The notes under the pieces: model-generated
Seen by the model: only the letters and a program-made list of their open reading frames with translations
Told to the model about the DNA's origin: nothing
Databases searched by the model: none
Position numbers and translations under genes: made by a program
From: Chloroflexota bacterium
GTDB lineage: Bacteria > Chloroflexota > Dehalococcoidia > E44-bin15
DNA: 64,000 nt
NCBI GenBank assembly: GCA_030604825.1
Contig: JAUVVB010000004.1
Span: forward strand, 29,455-93,454
Direction of reading: 5' to 3'
Part shown: piece by piece, positions 29,278-37,645 of the stretch
Numbering within the stretch: the first letter of the stretch is position 1
How the letters are laid out: every line of letters begins with the position of its first letter

Positions 29278-30254
29278 GCGGGCTTTCCGATTCCTTTCAG
29301 CGCCCCATAAACTACCTGAGAATATCGGTCACCGACCGCTGCAACCTGCGCTGCCTCTACTGCATGCCATCAGGGGGATTCCCGCTGATGCCCCGCCATG
29401 AAATACTGCGTTACGAGGAGGTCGAGGCCATCGCCCGACTGGCGGTGGAGATGGGCATAAGCAAAGTGCGGCTCACCGGTGGCGAGCCTCTGGTGAGGCG
29501 GGAGCTTCCCAGTCTGGTGGACATGCTTTCTCGGATAGAGGGCATTGACGACCTCTCCCTGACCACCAATGGGGTGCTGCTCAAGCGATATGCCATCTCA
29601 CTTAGGGAGGCGGGACTTAAGCGGGTGAATGTGAGCCTGGATAGCCTTAACCGGGAGAGATACCAGCAGATCACGGGATACGACGGGCTTAACGACGTGC
29701 TTGAGGGCATGGAGGCGGCGAGGGAGGCGGGGCTTGAGCCGGTAAAGGTGAACATGGTGGTGATGCGGGGGATAAACGATGACGAGGTTCTGGCTTTCGC
29801 CCGCCTGAGCATGGAAGCGGGATGGCATGTGAGGTTTGTCGAGCTCATGCCTTTTTCGACCTATGGAGCTACTCTAAAATTTGTGCCTGCCTCCGAGATA
29901 CAAAAACGCATCCTTTCCCTGGGCCCCTTAGAGCCCTATCCCCTCAGCCAGGGAAATGGCCCCGCCAGGTACTTTCGATTCCCCGAGGCAAAGGGTACGG
30001 TGGGCTTTATCACCCCCATAAGCGAACACTTCTGCTTCTGTTGTAACCGCCTCAGGTTAACCGCGGATGGCAAATTGCGCCCCTGCCTGTTAGGCGATGA
30101 GGAGGTGGACCTCAAGAAGCCGCTGAGGGAGGGGGCATCGCAGAAGGAACTGCGAAGGTTGATTCGCCAGGCGGTAGCCCTGAAGCCCCAGCGCCACCGG
30201 CTTACAGAGGGGATAATTCCCCAAGGGCGATCCATGTGTCAGGTGGGAGGTTAA
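29274..30254 (+). CDS. moaA: GTP 3',8-cyclase MoaA
   Basis: 326 residues. This radical SAM enzyme starts molybdenum cofactor synthesis by converting GTP to 3',8-cyclo-GTP. The N-terminal cluster motif is CNLRCLYC at about 23-30, preceded by [10 protein letters not shown]. The C-terminal second cluster is [21 protein letters not shown]. The usual [11 protein letters not shown] motif is present. It ends 1 base before the TTG of moaC, so the two form a cofactor unit. Confidence 0.96.
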   Translation: MSGLSDSFQRPINYLRISVTDRCNLRCLYCMPSGGFPLMPRHEILRYEEVEAIARLAVEMGISKVRLTGGEPLVRRELPSLVDMLSRIEGIDDLSLTTNGVLLKRYAISLREAGLKRVNVSLDSLNRERYQQITGYDGLNDVLEGMEAAREAGLEPVKVNMVVMRGINDDEVLAFARLSMEAGWHVRFVELMPFSTYGATLKFVPASEIQKRILSLGPLEPYPLSQGNGPARYFRFPEAKGTVGFITPISEHFCFCCNRLRLTADGKLRPCLLGDEEVDLKKPLREGASQKELRRLIRQAVALKPQRHRLTEGIIPQGRSMCQVGG

Positions 30255-30255
30255 A

Positions 30256-30708
30256 TTGGAGTTTCAGGAAGGGGCGAGGATGGTGGATTTGACGGGAAAG
30301 CCGGCCACCAACAGGTTGGCGGTGGCAAAGGGCATAGTAAGGATGAAGCCAGCTACGCTTTCCCTGGTGAGGCAGGGGAAGATGGCAAAGGGGGATGTCC
30401 TTGCCGTGGCTCAGGTGGCGGGAATCATGGCGGCAAAGCAGACCTCCCACATCATCCCCATGTGCCATCCCTTGATCATCGATGAGGCCAAGGTGGAGTT
30501 CGATTTCCTGGAGGAGGGCGTGGAGATCACCGCCACGGTGAAGAGCAGCGGTAAGACGGGGGAGGAGATGGAGGCGCTTACCGCAGTGGCGGTGGCTGCG
30601 CTGACCATCTACGATATGTGCAAGGCGGTTGAGCGGGGCATACGCATCGAGGGGATTCGCCTGGTAGAGAAGAGGGGTGGCAAGAGTGGAACCATCATCT
30701 TGGAATAG
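30256..30708 (+). CDS. moaC: Cyclic pyranopterin monophosphate synthase MoaC
   Basis: 150 residues. It completes cPMP formation. Signatures: [38 protein letters not shown] with the active-site His and Cys, and the late [15 protein letters not shown] motif. The start is TTG after a GGGAGG ribosome site, 1 base beyond the moaA stop. It stands at the end of the operon and is convergent with a small unknown gene. The rest of the molybdopterin pathway is not in this window. Confidence 0.95.
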   Translation: MEFQEGARMVDLTGKPATNRLAVAKGIVRMKPATLSLVRQGKMAKGDVLAVAQVAGIMAAKQTSHIIPMCHPLIIDEAKVEFDFLEEGVEITATVKSSGKTGEEMEALTAVAVAALTIYDMCKAVERGIRIEGIRLVEKRGGKSGTIILE

Positions 30709-30716
30709 CACCACCT

Positions 30717-31115
30717 TTAAGGCGATGACCCCGATTCCTGTCGCTCCAGGAGCAGCCTGGTGATCTCACACAGGGCATTATAGGCATAGGGGATGTAGTC
30801 CTGGGGCGGCAGCTTAAGCTCCTTGGTCTCCTCCTTGCGGGACGGCTCGGGGAAGGGGCCACCCACCGTCACCGTGTAGATGTATTCGTAAAGCTTCCCA
30901 TCGGGGCAAGCAACCACACAGCCTCGATCCCCTTTTGAAGCACCCCCCGGCTCCGCCTCAATTGCCCTGATGGAGAAACTCCCCATGAAAAGGGGGAAGG
31001 GGTCCAATTCCCTCGCCGCCTCGTGGAGCATCTCCCTTAGCTGGGAGGCAGTTCTCTGTATCAACACATCTGCCTTTGCCCTTCTGGTTAGAGCATCCGT
31101 TCCCTTTTCGGACAT
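30717..31115 (-). CDS. Small protein of unknown function
   Basis: 132 residues on the minus strand with a good GAGAGGGGG ribosome site. I do not recognise a family. The N-terminal half is predicted helical (about 15-55). The middle carries RGCVVACPDGKLYEYIYTVTVGGPF, a beta hairpin with two cysteines. The C-terminal stretch has a YIPYAYNALCEITRLLLERQ helix. No signal peptide or membrane segment is seen. It lies between moaC and the iron-sulfur oxidoreductase with no shared transcript on either side. Codon use matches the neighbours, so it is likely to be a real gene. Confidence 0.6.
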   Translation of the reverse strand: MSEKGTDALTRRAKADVLIQRTASQLREMLHEAARELDPFPLFMGSFSIRAIEAEPGGASKGDRGCVVACPDGKLYEYIYTVTVGGPFPEPSRKEETKELKLPPQDYIPYAYNALCEITRLLLERQESGSSP

Positions 31116-31192
31116 TTTCCCCCTCTCACAGTGATGCTGTTGAAATTATAGACCAAGCTGGGCAAGTTAACAAGCATGGAGAGAGCTTTTCC

Positions 31193-31222
31193 TTGGCAAC
31201 CCCGGTTTTTATATGCTATACT
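31193..31222 (+). promoter_or_regulatory. Promoter of the membrane iron-sulfur oxidoreductase
   Basis: TTGGCA at 31193-31198 and TATACT at 31217-31222 with an 18-bp spacer. The start near 31229 rules out the longer in-frame ATG at 31213 and supports the ATG at 31243. Confidence 0.7.
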
Positions 31223-31242
31223 ATCAGAGGGTAGAGGAAAGG

Positions 31243-33240
31243 ATGGCCTCTCGAGAGATATTCTGGAACATCGGGGCTTATGGACACATCCTCTACTATC
31301 TTTTGATCCCCCTGGCAGTGATCCTCACCTACGCCGTTTACCGACGTTATCGCTTGTGGCGCCTAGGGCGACCCGAAAACAGGCTTGGCGACCTCAGGAA
31401 AAGCATATGGTCCTTTGTCGTCACTGGCATCATAGATGGCGTCATCCACCGGCGTTTCCTCAGGGAGCCCTACCCCGGGTTAATGCACTTCCTCATCTTC
31501 TGGGGCGCTATCATCTTCCTCCTCGGCGCAGCTACAGACTTCATAACTCACTATTTCATGGGAGGGCTGGAGGGTGCCCCTTATCTGGGCCTTTCCTTCA
31601 CCGTGGACATCTTCGGCATTGCCGTGCTCATCGGGGTGGGGATTGCCACCTTCAGGAGATATGTTCAAAGGCCTACCAGGCTGGATAACAAACCGGAGGA
31701 TGCCATCGCCCTGGCTCTGGTTTTTGTCATTGTCCTCACCGGCTTCATAATCGAGGGGCTGCGCATTGCAGCGCTGAACCCCGAGTGGGCAGCCTGGTCG
31801 CCTGGGGGCTGGGTGGTGGCTCAGATATTTGGCGGCCTCTCCATCGGAACATTGCTAACATTGCATGAGAGCCTTTGGTGGTTCCACGTGGCCCTTGTGC
31901 TGGGGGCACTTGTATATGTGGCGCTCGCCTTCTCCTCGCTGGCCCACATCGTTGTTGCCCCCTTTAACGTGCTCTTCAGGTCGATGCGCCCCAAGGGGGC
32001 GCTGGCCCCCATCGACCTGGAGACCGCGGAGACCTACGGAGCAGCCAAGATAACCGACTTCACCTGGAAGCAGCTCTTCGACCTCGACGCCTGCACCCGC
32101 TGTGGCCGCTGTCAGGATATCTGCCCTGCCTACCTCAGCGGGAAGGCCCTCTCCCCCAAGAAGCTGATCCAGGACCTGAAGCGGCACTGGCTGGAGGCGG
32201 GCCCCAGCCTGATCAGTGGGAAGGGGAACCCCGATGGTTCCATGATTGGCGATGTGATAACCCCCGAGGAGATCTGGGACTGCACCACCTGCCGCGCCTG
32301 CATGGAGGCATGCCCGGTGTTCATCGAGCACATCGATAAGATCATCGACATGCGCCGCAATCTGGTGCTGGAGCAGGCGGAGATGCCCGAGACCACCGAG
32401 ATGATCCTGAGGTGCATCGAGGAAAGAGGGCACACCTGCCGCGGCACCACCTACTCCAGGGGAGACTGGTGTGTTCCCCTTGGCCTGCCCTCGGTCTCCG
32501 AGGATAAGGATGTGGACATAATATACTGGGTGGGCTGTGCCGCCTCCCTGGAGGACAGGAACATGAAGGTTGCCGTTGCCCTGGCTGATGTGCTTCGGGC
32601 AGCGGGGATCAAGGTGGGGGTGATGTGCGAGGATGAGACCTGCTGCGGCGAGCCGGCGCGGCGTATGGGCAACGAATACCTGTTCCAGATGCAGGCGCTG
32701 AAGAACATCGAGGCGTTCAACAAATATGGCATTAAGAAGGTCCTGGTCACCTGTCCTCATTGCTACAACACCTTCAAGAACGAATACCCCCAGTTCGGCG
32801 GCGAGCTGGAGGTTGTCCACCACTCCCAGTTCATCGCTGACCTGATAAGGCAGGGCAGGCTGAAACTCGCCAACGAGCTTGCGGAAGTAATAACCTATCA
32901 CGATGCCTGCTATCTGGGGCGGCATAACGACATCTACGAGAGCCCAAGGCAGGTGGTGAAGGGCATCCCCGGAGCCAAGCTGGTGGAGATGGAGCGCTCC
33001 AGAAACAGGAGCTTCTGCTGTGGCGGCGGTGGTGGGCACTTCTGGATGGAGGAGAGGGAGGGCGTCAGGATCAGCGAGATGCGCACCGATCAGGCGATAA
33101 AGACCAAGGCCGATATCCTGGCCACTGCCTGCCCCTATTGCCTCCAGATGTTTGAGGATGCCATAAAGGCAAAGGAGGCAACAGAACACCTCAAGGCGAT
33201 GGACATCGCCGAGCTGGTGGCCAGTGCCCTCCGGGACTAG
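31243..33240 (+). CDS. Membrane-bound HdrD-type iron-sulfur oxidoreductase, EMO-like
   Basis: 665 residues. About five N-terminal hydrophobic helices (residues about 10-245), with histidines suited to heme b, resemble NarI-type cytochromes. They are followed by two ferredoxin motifs, CTRCGRCQDICP and CTTCRACMEACP. The C-terminal half has two CCG domains (CCGEP, then SFCCGGGGGHFW) that bind non-cubane clusters in HdrB/D proteins. This layout matches ETF:menaquinone oxidoreductases (EMO) described for beta-oxidising anaerobes. The acyl-CoA genes nearby support that role, but heterodisulfide or lactate-type functions cannot be excluded. AGAGGAAAGG precedes the ATG. Confidence 0.85.
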   Translation: MASREIFWNIGAYGHILYYLLIPLAVILTYAVYRRYRLWRLGRPENRLGDLRKSIWSFVVTGIIDGVIHRRFLREPYPGLMHFLIFWGAIIFLLGAATDFITHYFMGGLEGAPYLGLSFTVDIFGIAVLIGVGIATFRRYVQRPTRLDNKPEDAIALALVFVIVLTGFIIEGLRIAALNPEWAAWSPGGWVVAQIFGGLSIGTLLTLHESLWWFHVALVLGALVYVALAFSSLAHIVVAPFNVLFRSMRPKGALAPIDLETAETYGAAKITDFTWKQLFDLDACTRCGRCQDICPAYLSGKALSPKKLIQDLKRHWLEAGPSLISGKGNPDGSMIGDVITPEEIWDCTTCRACMEACPVFIEHIDKIIDMRRNLVLEQAEMPETTEMILRCIEERGHTCRGTTYSRGDWCVPLGLPSVSEDKDVDIIYWVGCAASLEDRNMKVAVALADVLRAAGIKVGVMCEDETCCGEPARRMGNEYLFQMQALKNIEAFNKYGIKKVLVTCPHCYNTFKNEYPQFGGELEVVHHSQFIADLIRQGRLKLANELAEVITYHDACYLGRHNDIYESPRQVVKGIPGAKLVEMERSRNRSFCCGGGGGHFWMEEREGVRISEMRTDQAIKTKADILATACPYCLQMFEDAIKAKEATEHLKAMDIAELVASALRD

Positions 33241-33310
33241 AGGGCGACCTCCTGCCCCGGCTCAAGGACGACCACCTCCACATTGGGGGCCTCTTTCCTC
33301 GCCGGTCTCT

Positions 33311-34870
33311 CTATGGTGTCCCATACTGCTCGCGGAGAACCCGCTTCAGCACCTTGCCCGTGCTGGTGCGGGGGAGCTCATCGACGAAGACCACCGAGCG
33401 CGGCCGCTTGAAGCTCGCCAGCTGCTGGCGGCAGAACTCGATGAGCTCCTCGGCGGTAGCTTGCTTCCCCTGCTTAAGCACCACTATCGCCCTGGGCTCT
33501 TGCCCCCATTCCGGATCGGGGATGCCAATCACCGCCGCCTCCTCAATGGCAGGGTGGGAGTAGAGCACGTTCTCCACCTCCTCGGGGGAGATGTTCTCCC
33601 CTCCCCTGATGATGAGGTCATCGGCTCGAGCCGCCAGGTAGAAGTAGCCCTCCTCATCCACATATCCCATATCCCCGGTGCGCAGCCATCCATCCTTGGT
33701 CATGGCCTTTGCCGTCTTCTCCGCATCCTTCCAGTATCCGCTCATCAACCTGGGGCCGCGGGCAGCGATCTCCCCCACCTCGCCAGGAGACAGGTCATTG
33801 CCCGCCTCATCGATGATCTTCATCTCCACATCGGCCATTGGCCTGCCTATGGATGAGGTGAGCCTCATCAGCTTCTTCTCCTTCTCCTCCTCCGTTCCCT
33901 CGATGATGTGGTCATCAGGGCCAAGGGTGGTTATGGTGGAGGCGGTCTCCGTCTGCCCGAAGGCATTGATGAAGTTCACCCCGGGAAAGAGCTCGATGGC
34001 CCTCTTGATCACCTCGAAGGGCATGGGGGCAGCACCATAGGTTATCACCTTGAGGCTGGAGAGGTCGTACTTATGGAATTCGGGATGGTCGATAACCCGC
34101 TTCAGCATGGTGGGGACCAGCATCGCCCGATTGGCCTTCTCCCGCTGAACCGTCTCCAGCCACTCATTGACCTCAAACTGCCTCATCGTCGCCAGCGCCC
34201 TGCCCCCGTAGGTGGCGGCCAGCATCGCCTGTGCCCCGGCAACGTGATATAGCGGCATGGTGAGCAGGTTCGTCTCCTCTATCTCGGGATCGGCGGGGTT
34301 CACATTCTCCAGCACATAGACGGTAAAGCTATTATGGGTTAGGGGGACCCCTTTGGGCAAGCCGGTGGTGCCCGCAGTATACATCAGCATGGTGATGTCA
34401 TCATCCTGGATATCGGCAAACACCTCCTCATCGGAGGCAGCAGATAGCAAGTCCTCGTAGTAAAGCATGCCCTCCCTTTTGCCTTCGATGGAGATGTAGT
34501 GCCTTATCAGCGGGAGCTGGGGTCGCATATCGTTTACTATATCCACATAGCGCTCCCCTACAAAGAGAACGCCGGACTCCGAGTTGTTGAGCATGTAGAC
34601 CAGCTCATCCTGCTTCGCCCTGAAATTCAGGGGCACGAAGATGGCGCCAATCTTCGCCGCCGCGTAGTAGGTCTCCACATACTGGTTGCAGTTGACCTGC
34701 AAAATGGCCACCCTGTCGCCCTTCTCCACCCCCAGGCCCAGCAGGGCGTTGGCAAGCCTGTTCACCCGCTGACTAAGCTCGCCGAAGGTGTACTTCTTCC
34801 CCTCAAAGATTATCGCTGGCCTATCGGGAACGATTGCAGAGGTTATCATAAGAAATTCCGTAGTATTCAT
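33311..34870 (-). CDS. Acyl-CoA synthetase (AMP-forming)
   Basis: 519 residues of the ANL superfamily, fatty-acid or carboxylate CoA ligase type. Core motifs: the P-loop MYTAGTTGLPKG, the INAFGQTET motif, GWLRTGDMGYVDEEGYF, GGENISPEEVE and the C-terminal PRTSTGKVLKR containing the catalytic Lys that is commonly acetylated. The chain specificity is not clear. It lies last in a minus-strand group with a sirtuin (12 bases upstream) and an enoyl-CoA hydratase. This suggests fatty-acid activation with regulation by deacetylation. Confidence 0.93.
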   Translation of the reverse strand: MNTTEFLMITSAIVPDRPAIIFEGKKYTFGELSQRVNRLANALLGLGVEKGDRVAILQVNCNQYVETYYAAAKIGAIFVPLNFRAKQDELVYMLNNSESGVLFVGERYVDIVNDMRPQLPLIRHYISIEGKREGMLYYEDLLSAASDEEVFADIQDDDITMLMYTAGTTGLPKGVPLTHNSFTVYVLENVNPADPEIEETNLLTMPLYHVAGAQAMLAATYGGRALATMRQFEVNEWLETVQREKANRAMLVPTMLKRVIDHPEFHKYDLSSLKVITYGAAPMPFEVIKRAIELFPGVNFINAFGQTETASTITTLGPDDHIIEGTEEEKEKKLMRLTSSIGRPMADVEMKIIDEAGNDLSPGEVGEIAARGPRLMSGYWKDAEKTAKAMTKDGWLRTGDMGYVDEEGYFYLAARADDLIIRGGENISPEEVENVLYSHPAIEEAAVIGIPDPEWGQEPRAIVVLKQGKQATAEELIEFCRQQLASFKRPRSVVFVDELPRTSTGKVLKRVLREQYGTP

Positions 34871-34881
34871 TGCCCCCCTCC

Positions 34882-35661
34882 CTACTCGAGCCTGGTTTTC
34901 ACCCGCTCCAATATCCTGGACATCACCTCCCCTGCCTGTTCGTTGATCCTGACATCGGCATAGCGATCCATGGGGGTAGGCCCTATATTTATGATCACCA
35001 GCTTTGCCCCCGATTCCTTGGCATAGATAGGCATGTAGGCTGCGGGATAGACCACCAAGGAGGAGCCCACCACGATCATCAGGTTACAGCTTCGGGAATG
35101 CTGCTCTGCCTCCTTGGTCTCCTTCGCCGGCATGGCCTCCCCGAAGGATATAGTTGCTGACTTCAGTATGCCACCACAATCATCACACTGCGGCACCTCC
35201 ACCCCCTGCTCCACCCGCTTTATGATCTCCTCCGTGGGATAGAGCTTGCCACAGCCGAGGCATTTCACCCATTTGAGAGTGCCATGAAGCTCGATGACCT
35301 TGTCCTCAGGCACGCCCGCCTTCTGGTGAAGGGCGTCTACGTTCTGAGTGATCACACAGTCCAACTTCCCCAGCCTCTCCAGCTCGGCGATGGCATAGTG
35401 AGCGGGGTTGGGCTGCACATCGGCCAGCATGCCGAAGAGCCTGAACCTCTCCCAGGTCTTCTTCCTGGCCTCGTGGCTGGACATGAACTTCTGGTAGGTG
35501 AAATCGGCGGGGTCATACCTCTCCCAGATGCCACCGGGACTCCTGAAATCAGGTATGCCGGACTCGGTGCTTACCCCAGCGCCGGTAAAGACCACCAACC
35601 TCTCGGAAGCGATGATAAGCTCGGCGATCTCCTCGATTTTCTCCTCAAGCTCGTTTCCCAT
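34882..35661 (-). CDS. cobB: NAD-dependent protein deacylase (sirtuin)
   Basis: 259 residues. It has the NAD-binding GAGVSTESGIPDFRSPGG, the QNVDALHQKAG motif and the catalytic His in IELHGTLK. Zinc cysteines appear as CLGCG and CDDCG, then the late VVGSSLVVYPAA. Sirtuins remove acetyl, propionyl or succinyl groups from lysines. The ATG at 35661 has a G-rich ribosome site; longer frames run into the hydratase gene. Directly upstream of an acyl-CoA synthetase gene, it may reactivate that enzyme by removing an acyl mark, as CobB does for Acs. This is an inference from context. Confidence 0.95.
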   Translation of the reverse strand: MGNELEEKIEEIAELIIASERLVVFTGAGVSTESGIPDFRSPGGIWERYDPADFTYQKFMSSHEARKKTWERFRLFGMLADVQPNPAHYAIAELERLGKLDCVITQNVDALHQKAGVPEDKVIELHGTLKWVKCLGCGKLYPTEEIIKRVEQGVEVPQCDDCGGILKSATISFGEAMPAKETKEAEQHSRSCNLMIVVGSSLVVYPAAYMPIYAKESGAKLVIINIGPTPMDRYADVRINEQAGEVMSRILERVKTRLE

Positions 35662-35671
35662 ATCCCCCCCC

Positions 35672-36460
35672 TCATCTATTCTTGAAAATTGGGGGCCTCT
35701 TTTCCACCCAGGCCTTGATTCCCTCTGCGGCGTCCTCCGTCTTTGCCACCAGGTTGGCAAGCTTCGCCTCCAGGGTCAGCCCCTCCTCCAGGCCGAGGTC
35801 AAGCCCTCTGTTTATCGCCTCCTTAGCATACTTCACCGCAATGGGAGCGCAGGACATGAGCTTTCTGGCCATCTCCTCCGCGGTGGGGTAAAGCTCCTCC
35901 CGAGGAACCACCTTATTCACCAGCCCAATGCGATGGGCCTCGTGAGCATCGATGCGGTTGCTGGTGAGCAGTATCTCCAGGGCCTTTCCCCTGCCGATGA
36001 CCCGGGGGAGGGTCTGGGTCCCCCCCGCCGCCGGTATCATCGCCAGAGCGACCTCGGGCAGGCCAAATATGGCATCCTCGGAGGCAATCCTGATATCGCA
36101 GCAGCAGGCTATCTCCACCCCCGAGCCAAGGACAAAGCCATGAACTGCCGCAATAAGAGGCTGCTTCAGGCTCAAGAAGACCCCCCATACATCGCGCTCC
36201 CATCTCACCTGGCGGGCGATGGTCGGGGAGGGGGCAGTGCCGAACTCGGTGAGGTCGGCGCCAACGCAAAAGGCTCTCTCACCGGCGCCTTTGAGGATGA
36301 TGACCATGACCTCGGGATCATCCCTGATGGCGGTGAGCACCTGATAGAATTCATCCCTCATCTGGATGTTGTAGCGGTTCAACACCTCAGGGCGGTTGAG
36401 GGTGACATAAGCCAGGCCATCCTTCTTTTCATAGATGATGGTCTCAAAGGCGTTGATCAT
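35672..36460 (-). CDS. Enoyl-CoA hydratase/isomerase family protein, both catalytic Glu present
   Basis: 262 residues of the crotonase superfamily. The oxyanion loop is VGADLTEF. The two catalytic glutamates of enoyl-CoA hydratase are retained, in GSGVEIACCCDIRIAS and in FGLPEVALAMIPAAGGTQ. A hydratase reaction is therefore plausible. It is the first gene of the group with the sirtuin and the acyl-CoA synthetase, separated by about 10 bases from the sirtuin ATG. A second crotonase-fold gene lies just upstream on the same strand. Confidence 0.93.
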   Translation of the reverse strand: MINAFETIIYEKKDGLAYVTLNRPEVLNRYNIQMRDEFYQVLTAIRDDPEVMVIILKGAGERAFCVGADLTEFGTAPSPTIARQVRWERDVWGVFLSLKQPLIAAVHGFVLGSGVEIACCCDIRIASEDAIFGLPEVALAMIPAAGGTQTLPRVIGRGKALEILLTSNRIDAHEAHRIGLVNKVVPREELYPTAEEMARKLMSCAPIAVKYAKEAINRGLDLGLEEGLTLEAKLANLVAKTEDAAEGIKAWVEKRPPIFKNR

Positions 36461-36565
36461 TTCTTGGCATATTTTACCACAACCCTGTCAAATAAACACT
36501 GTAGCACTGAAGCGACATAAGAATTCACCATTGGCCGGATGGGCTGGGAAGCGGCCCTGTTTCAG

Positions 36566-37309
36566 CTATTCTCCCTTGAACTGGGGGGACCTCTTCCCCA
36601 GAAAGGCCCTTATTCCCTCCATCCGGTCCGCGGTGGTGTGAATCAGGAAGTAGAGGTCAGCCTCCAGCCTCAGCCCCTGCTCCAGGGTCAAATCCAACCC
36701 CTTATTCACCGCCTCCTTGGCATATCTTAAGGCTATGGGGCCGCTGAGGATTATCCTGTTTGCCATCCCCTCCACTTCAGGGAGGAGCTTATCCTGCGAA
36801 ACGACCTTATTCACCAGCCCGATGCGATGAGCCTCCTGGGCATCGATGGGCTCGGCGGTGAGGATCATCTCCAGGGCCTTCCCCCTGCCCACAATGCGAG
36901 GCAGCCGCTGCGTCCCTCCCCCCCGGGGGATGAGTCCATATCTGACATGGGGAAGGGCAAACCTGGCATCCTGGGAGGCGACCCTTATATCGCAGCTTAA
37001 GGCCAGCTCCAGTCCCTCGCCCATGGCATCACCATTTATGGCGGCGATCACCACCCGCTCCAGGCTTGCCATTGCCGCCGACGCCTTGCTTGCTGCCTCC
37101 CACTCCCTGGGGTCAGCCCCGGAGCAGAAATTGCCCCCCCCCCCAAGAAGGATTACCGCGCTGATCTCCTCATCCTGGTTGATCTTCAGGCAAGCATCAG
37201 CCAGTTCTTCGGCCATCTGGGCGTTGATGGCGTTTCCCGCCTGGGGACGGTTGAGGGTGATATGGCCAATCTGGCCCTTTTTCTCATAGATTATGCTCTG
37301 ATAGGACAT
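36566..37309 (-). CDS. Crotonase-fold protein lacking the second catalytic Glu
   Basis: 247 residues from the ATG at 37309, giving MSYQSIIYEKK. It is clearly related to its neighbour (for example GGGTQRLPRIVGRGKALEMIL). The first catalytic Glu is in MGEGLELALSCDIR, but the second position reads FALPHVRYGLIP, with His replacing Glu. A standard hydratase reaction is therefore doubtful. Isomerase, decarboxylase, hydrolase or a CoA-binding role are alternatives. The promoter lies only a few bases before the ATG, so the mRNA is nearly leaderless. Its promoter faces that of the cobalamin riboswitch. Confidence 0.9.
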   Translation of the reverse strand: MSYQSIIYEKKGQIGHITLNRPQAGNAINAQMAEELADACLKINQDEEISAVILLGGGGNFCSGADPREWEAASKASAAMASLERVVIAAINGDAMGEGLELALSCDIRVASQDARFALPHVRYGLIPRGGGTQRLPRIVGRGKALEMILTAEPIDAQEAHRIGLVNKVVSQDKLLPEVEGMANRIILSGPIALRYAKEAVNKGLDLTLEQGLRLEADLYFLIHTTADRMEGIRAFLGKRSPQFKGE

Positions 37310-37319
37310 AGCAAATCCA

Positions 37320-37348
37320 ATACTAACCAAGTGTTGGGGCGGTGTCAA
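37320..37348 (-). promoter_or_regulatory. Promoter of the crotonase-fold gene
   Basis: On the minus strand TTGACA (37348-37343) and TAGTAT (37325-37320) with a 17-bp spacer. The start codon at 37309 lies 10 bases beyond the -10 box. Confidence 0.7.
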
Positions 37349-37359
37349 GACAAAATCCC

Positions 37360-37388
37360 TTGACCTCCCCCGGCGGGTGTGATATATT
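37360..37388 (+). promoter_or_regulatory. Promoter of the cobalamin riboswitch operon
   Basis: TTGACC at 37360-37365 and TATATT at 37383-37388 with a 17-bp spacer; the expected start near 37395 precedes the aptamer. Confidence 0.75.
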
Positions 37389-37408
37389 GGGCAAAACTTA
37401 ATAGCGGG

Positions 37409-37530
37409 CCCAGAGGTGCCCGAGCACGAGCGAGGGCTTAAGTGGATGGCAAGTCCGGTGAAAGTCCGGCACAGTTCCGCCTGCTGTGACCCCGAGTAAA
37501 ATCGGGGAAGTCAGAACGCCAGCCTCTGGT
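37409..37530 (+). promoter_or_regulatory. Cobalamin riboswitch aptamer
   Basis: The P1 stem pairs CCAGAGG (about 37410-37416) with CCTCTGG (37523-37529). The conserved core is present: GGCAAGTCCGGTGAAAGTCCGGCAC, then CCGCC...TGTGACCCC and AGTCAGAACGCC. This is the classic B12-box region of Rfam Cobalamin aptamers. A GC-rich hairpin (about 37542-37553) that may form the kissing stem follows. Binding of adenosylcobalamin would favour the terminator at 37591 and switch off the B12 genes. Confidence 0.96.
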
Positions 37531-37590
37531 TTTTCTCGGACCTCCGCGGAGGAAGGGGGTGGGAAGGCAGAGTCAGACAGCTTGAGCGTC

Positions 37591-37622
37591 CCCTCGTTCT
37601 GCAGAGCGAGGGTATTTTTTTT
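37591..37622 (+). terminator. Riboswitch-controlled Rho-independent terminator
   Basis: A 9-bp stem (37591-37599 with 37604-37612) has a TGCA loop and a TATTTTTTTT tract. It lies between the aptamer and btuF, so it is the likely expression platform. Confidence 0.9.
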
Positions 37623-37645
37623 GCAAATCTGGGAAAGGAGCTTCA

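Noticed and set aside
33241..33310. Short minus-strand coding-like stretch after the acyl-CoA synthetase
   Set aside because: A frame ends in VEVVVLEPGQEVAL before a stop, but it has no start codon and is only 25 codons, so no feature is called.
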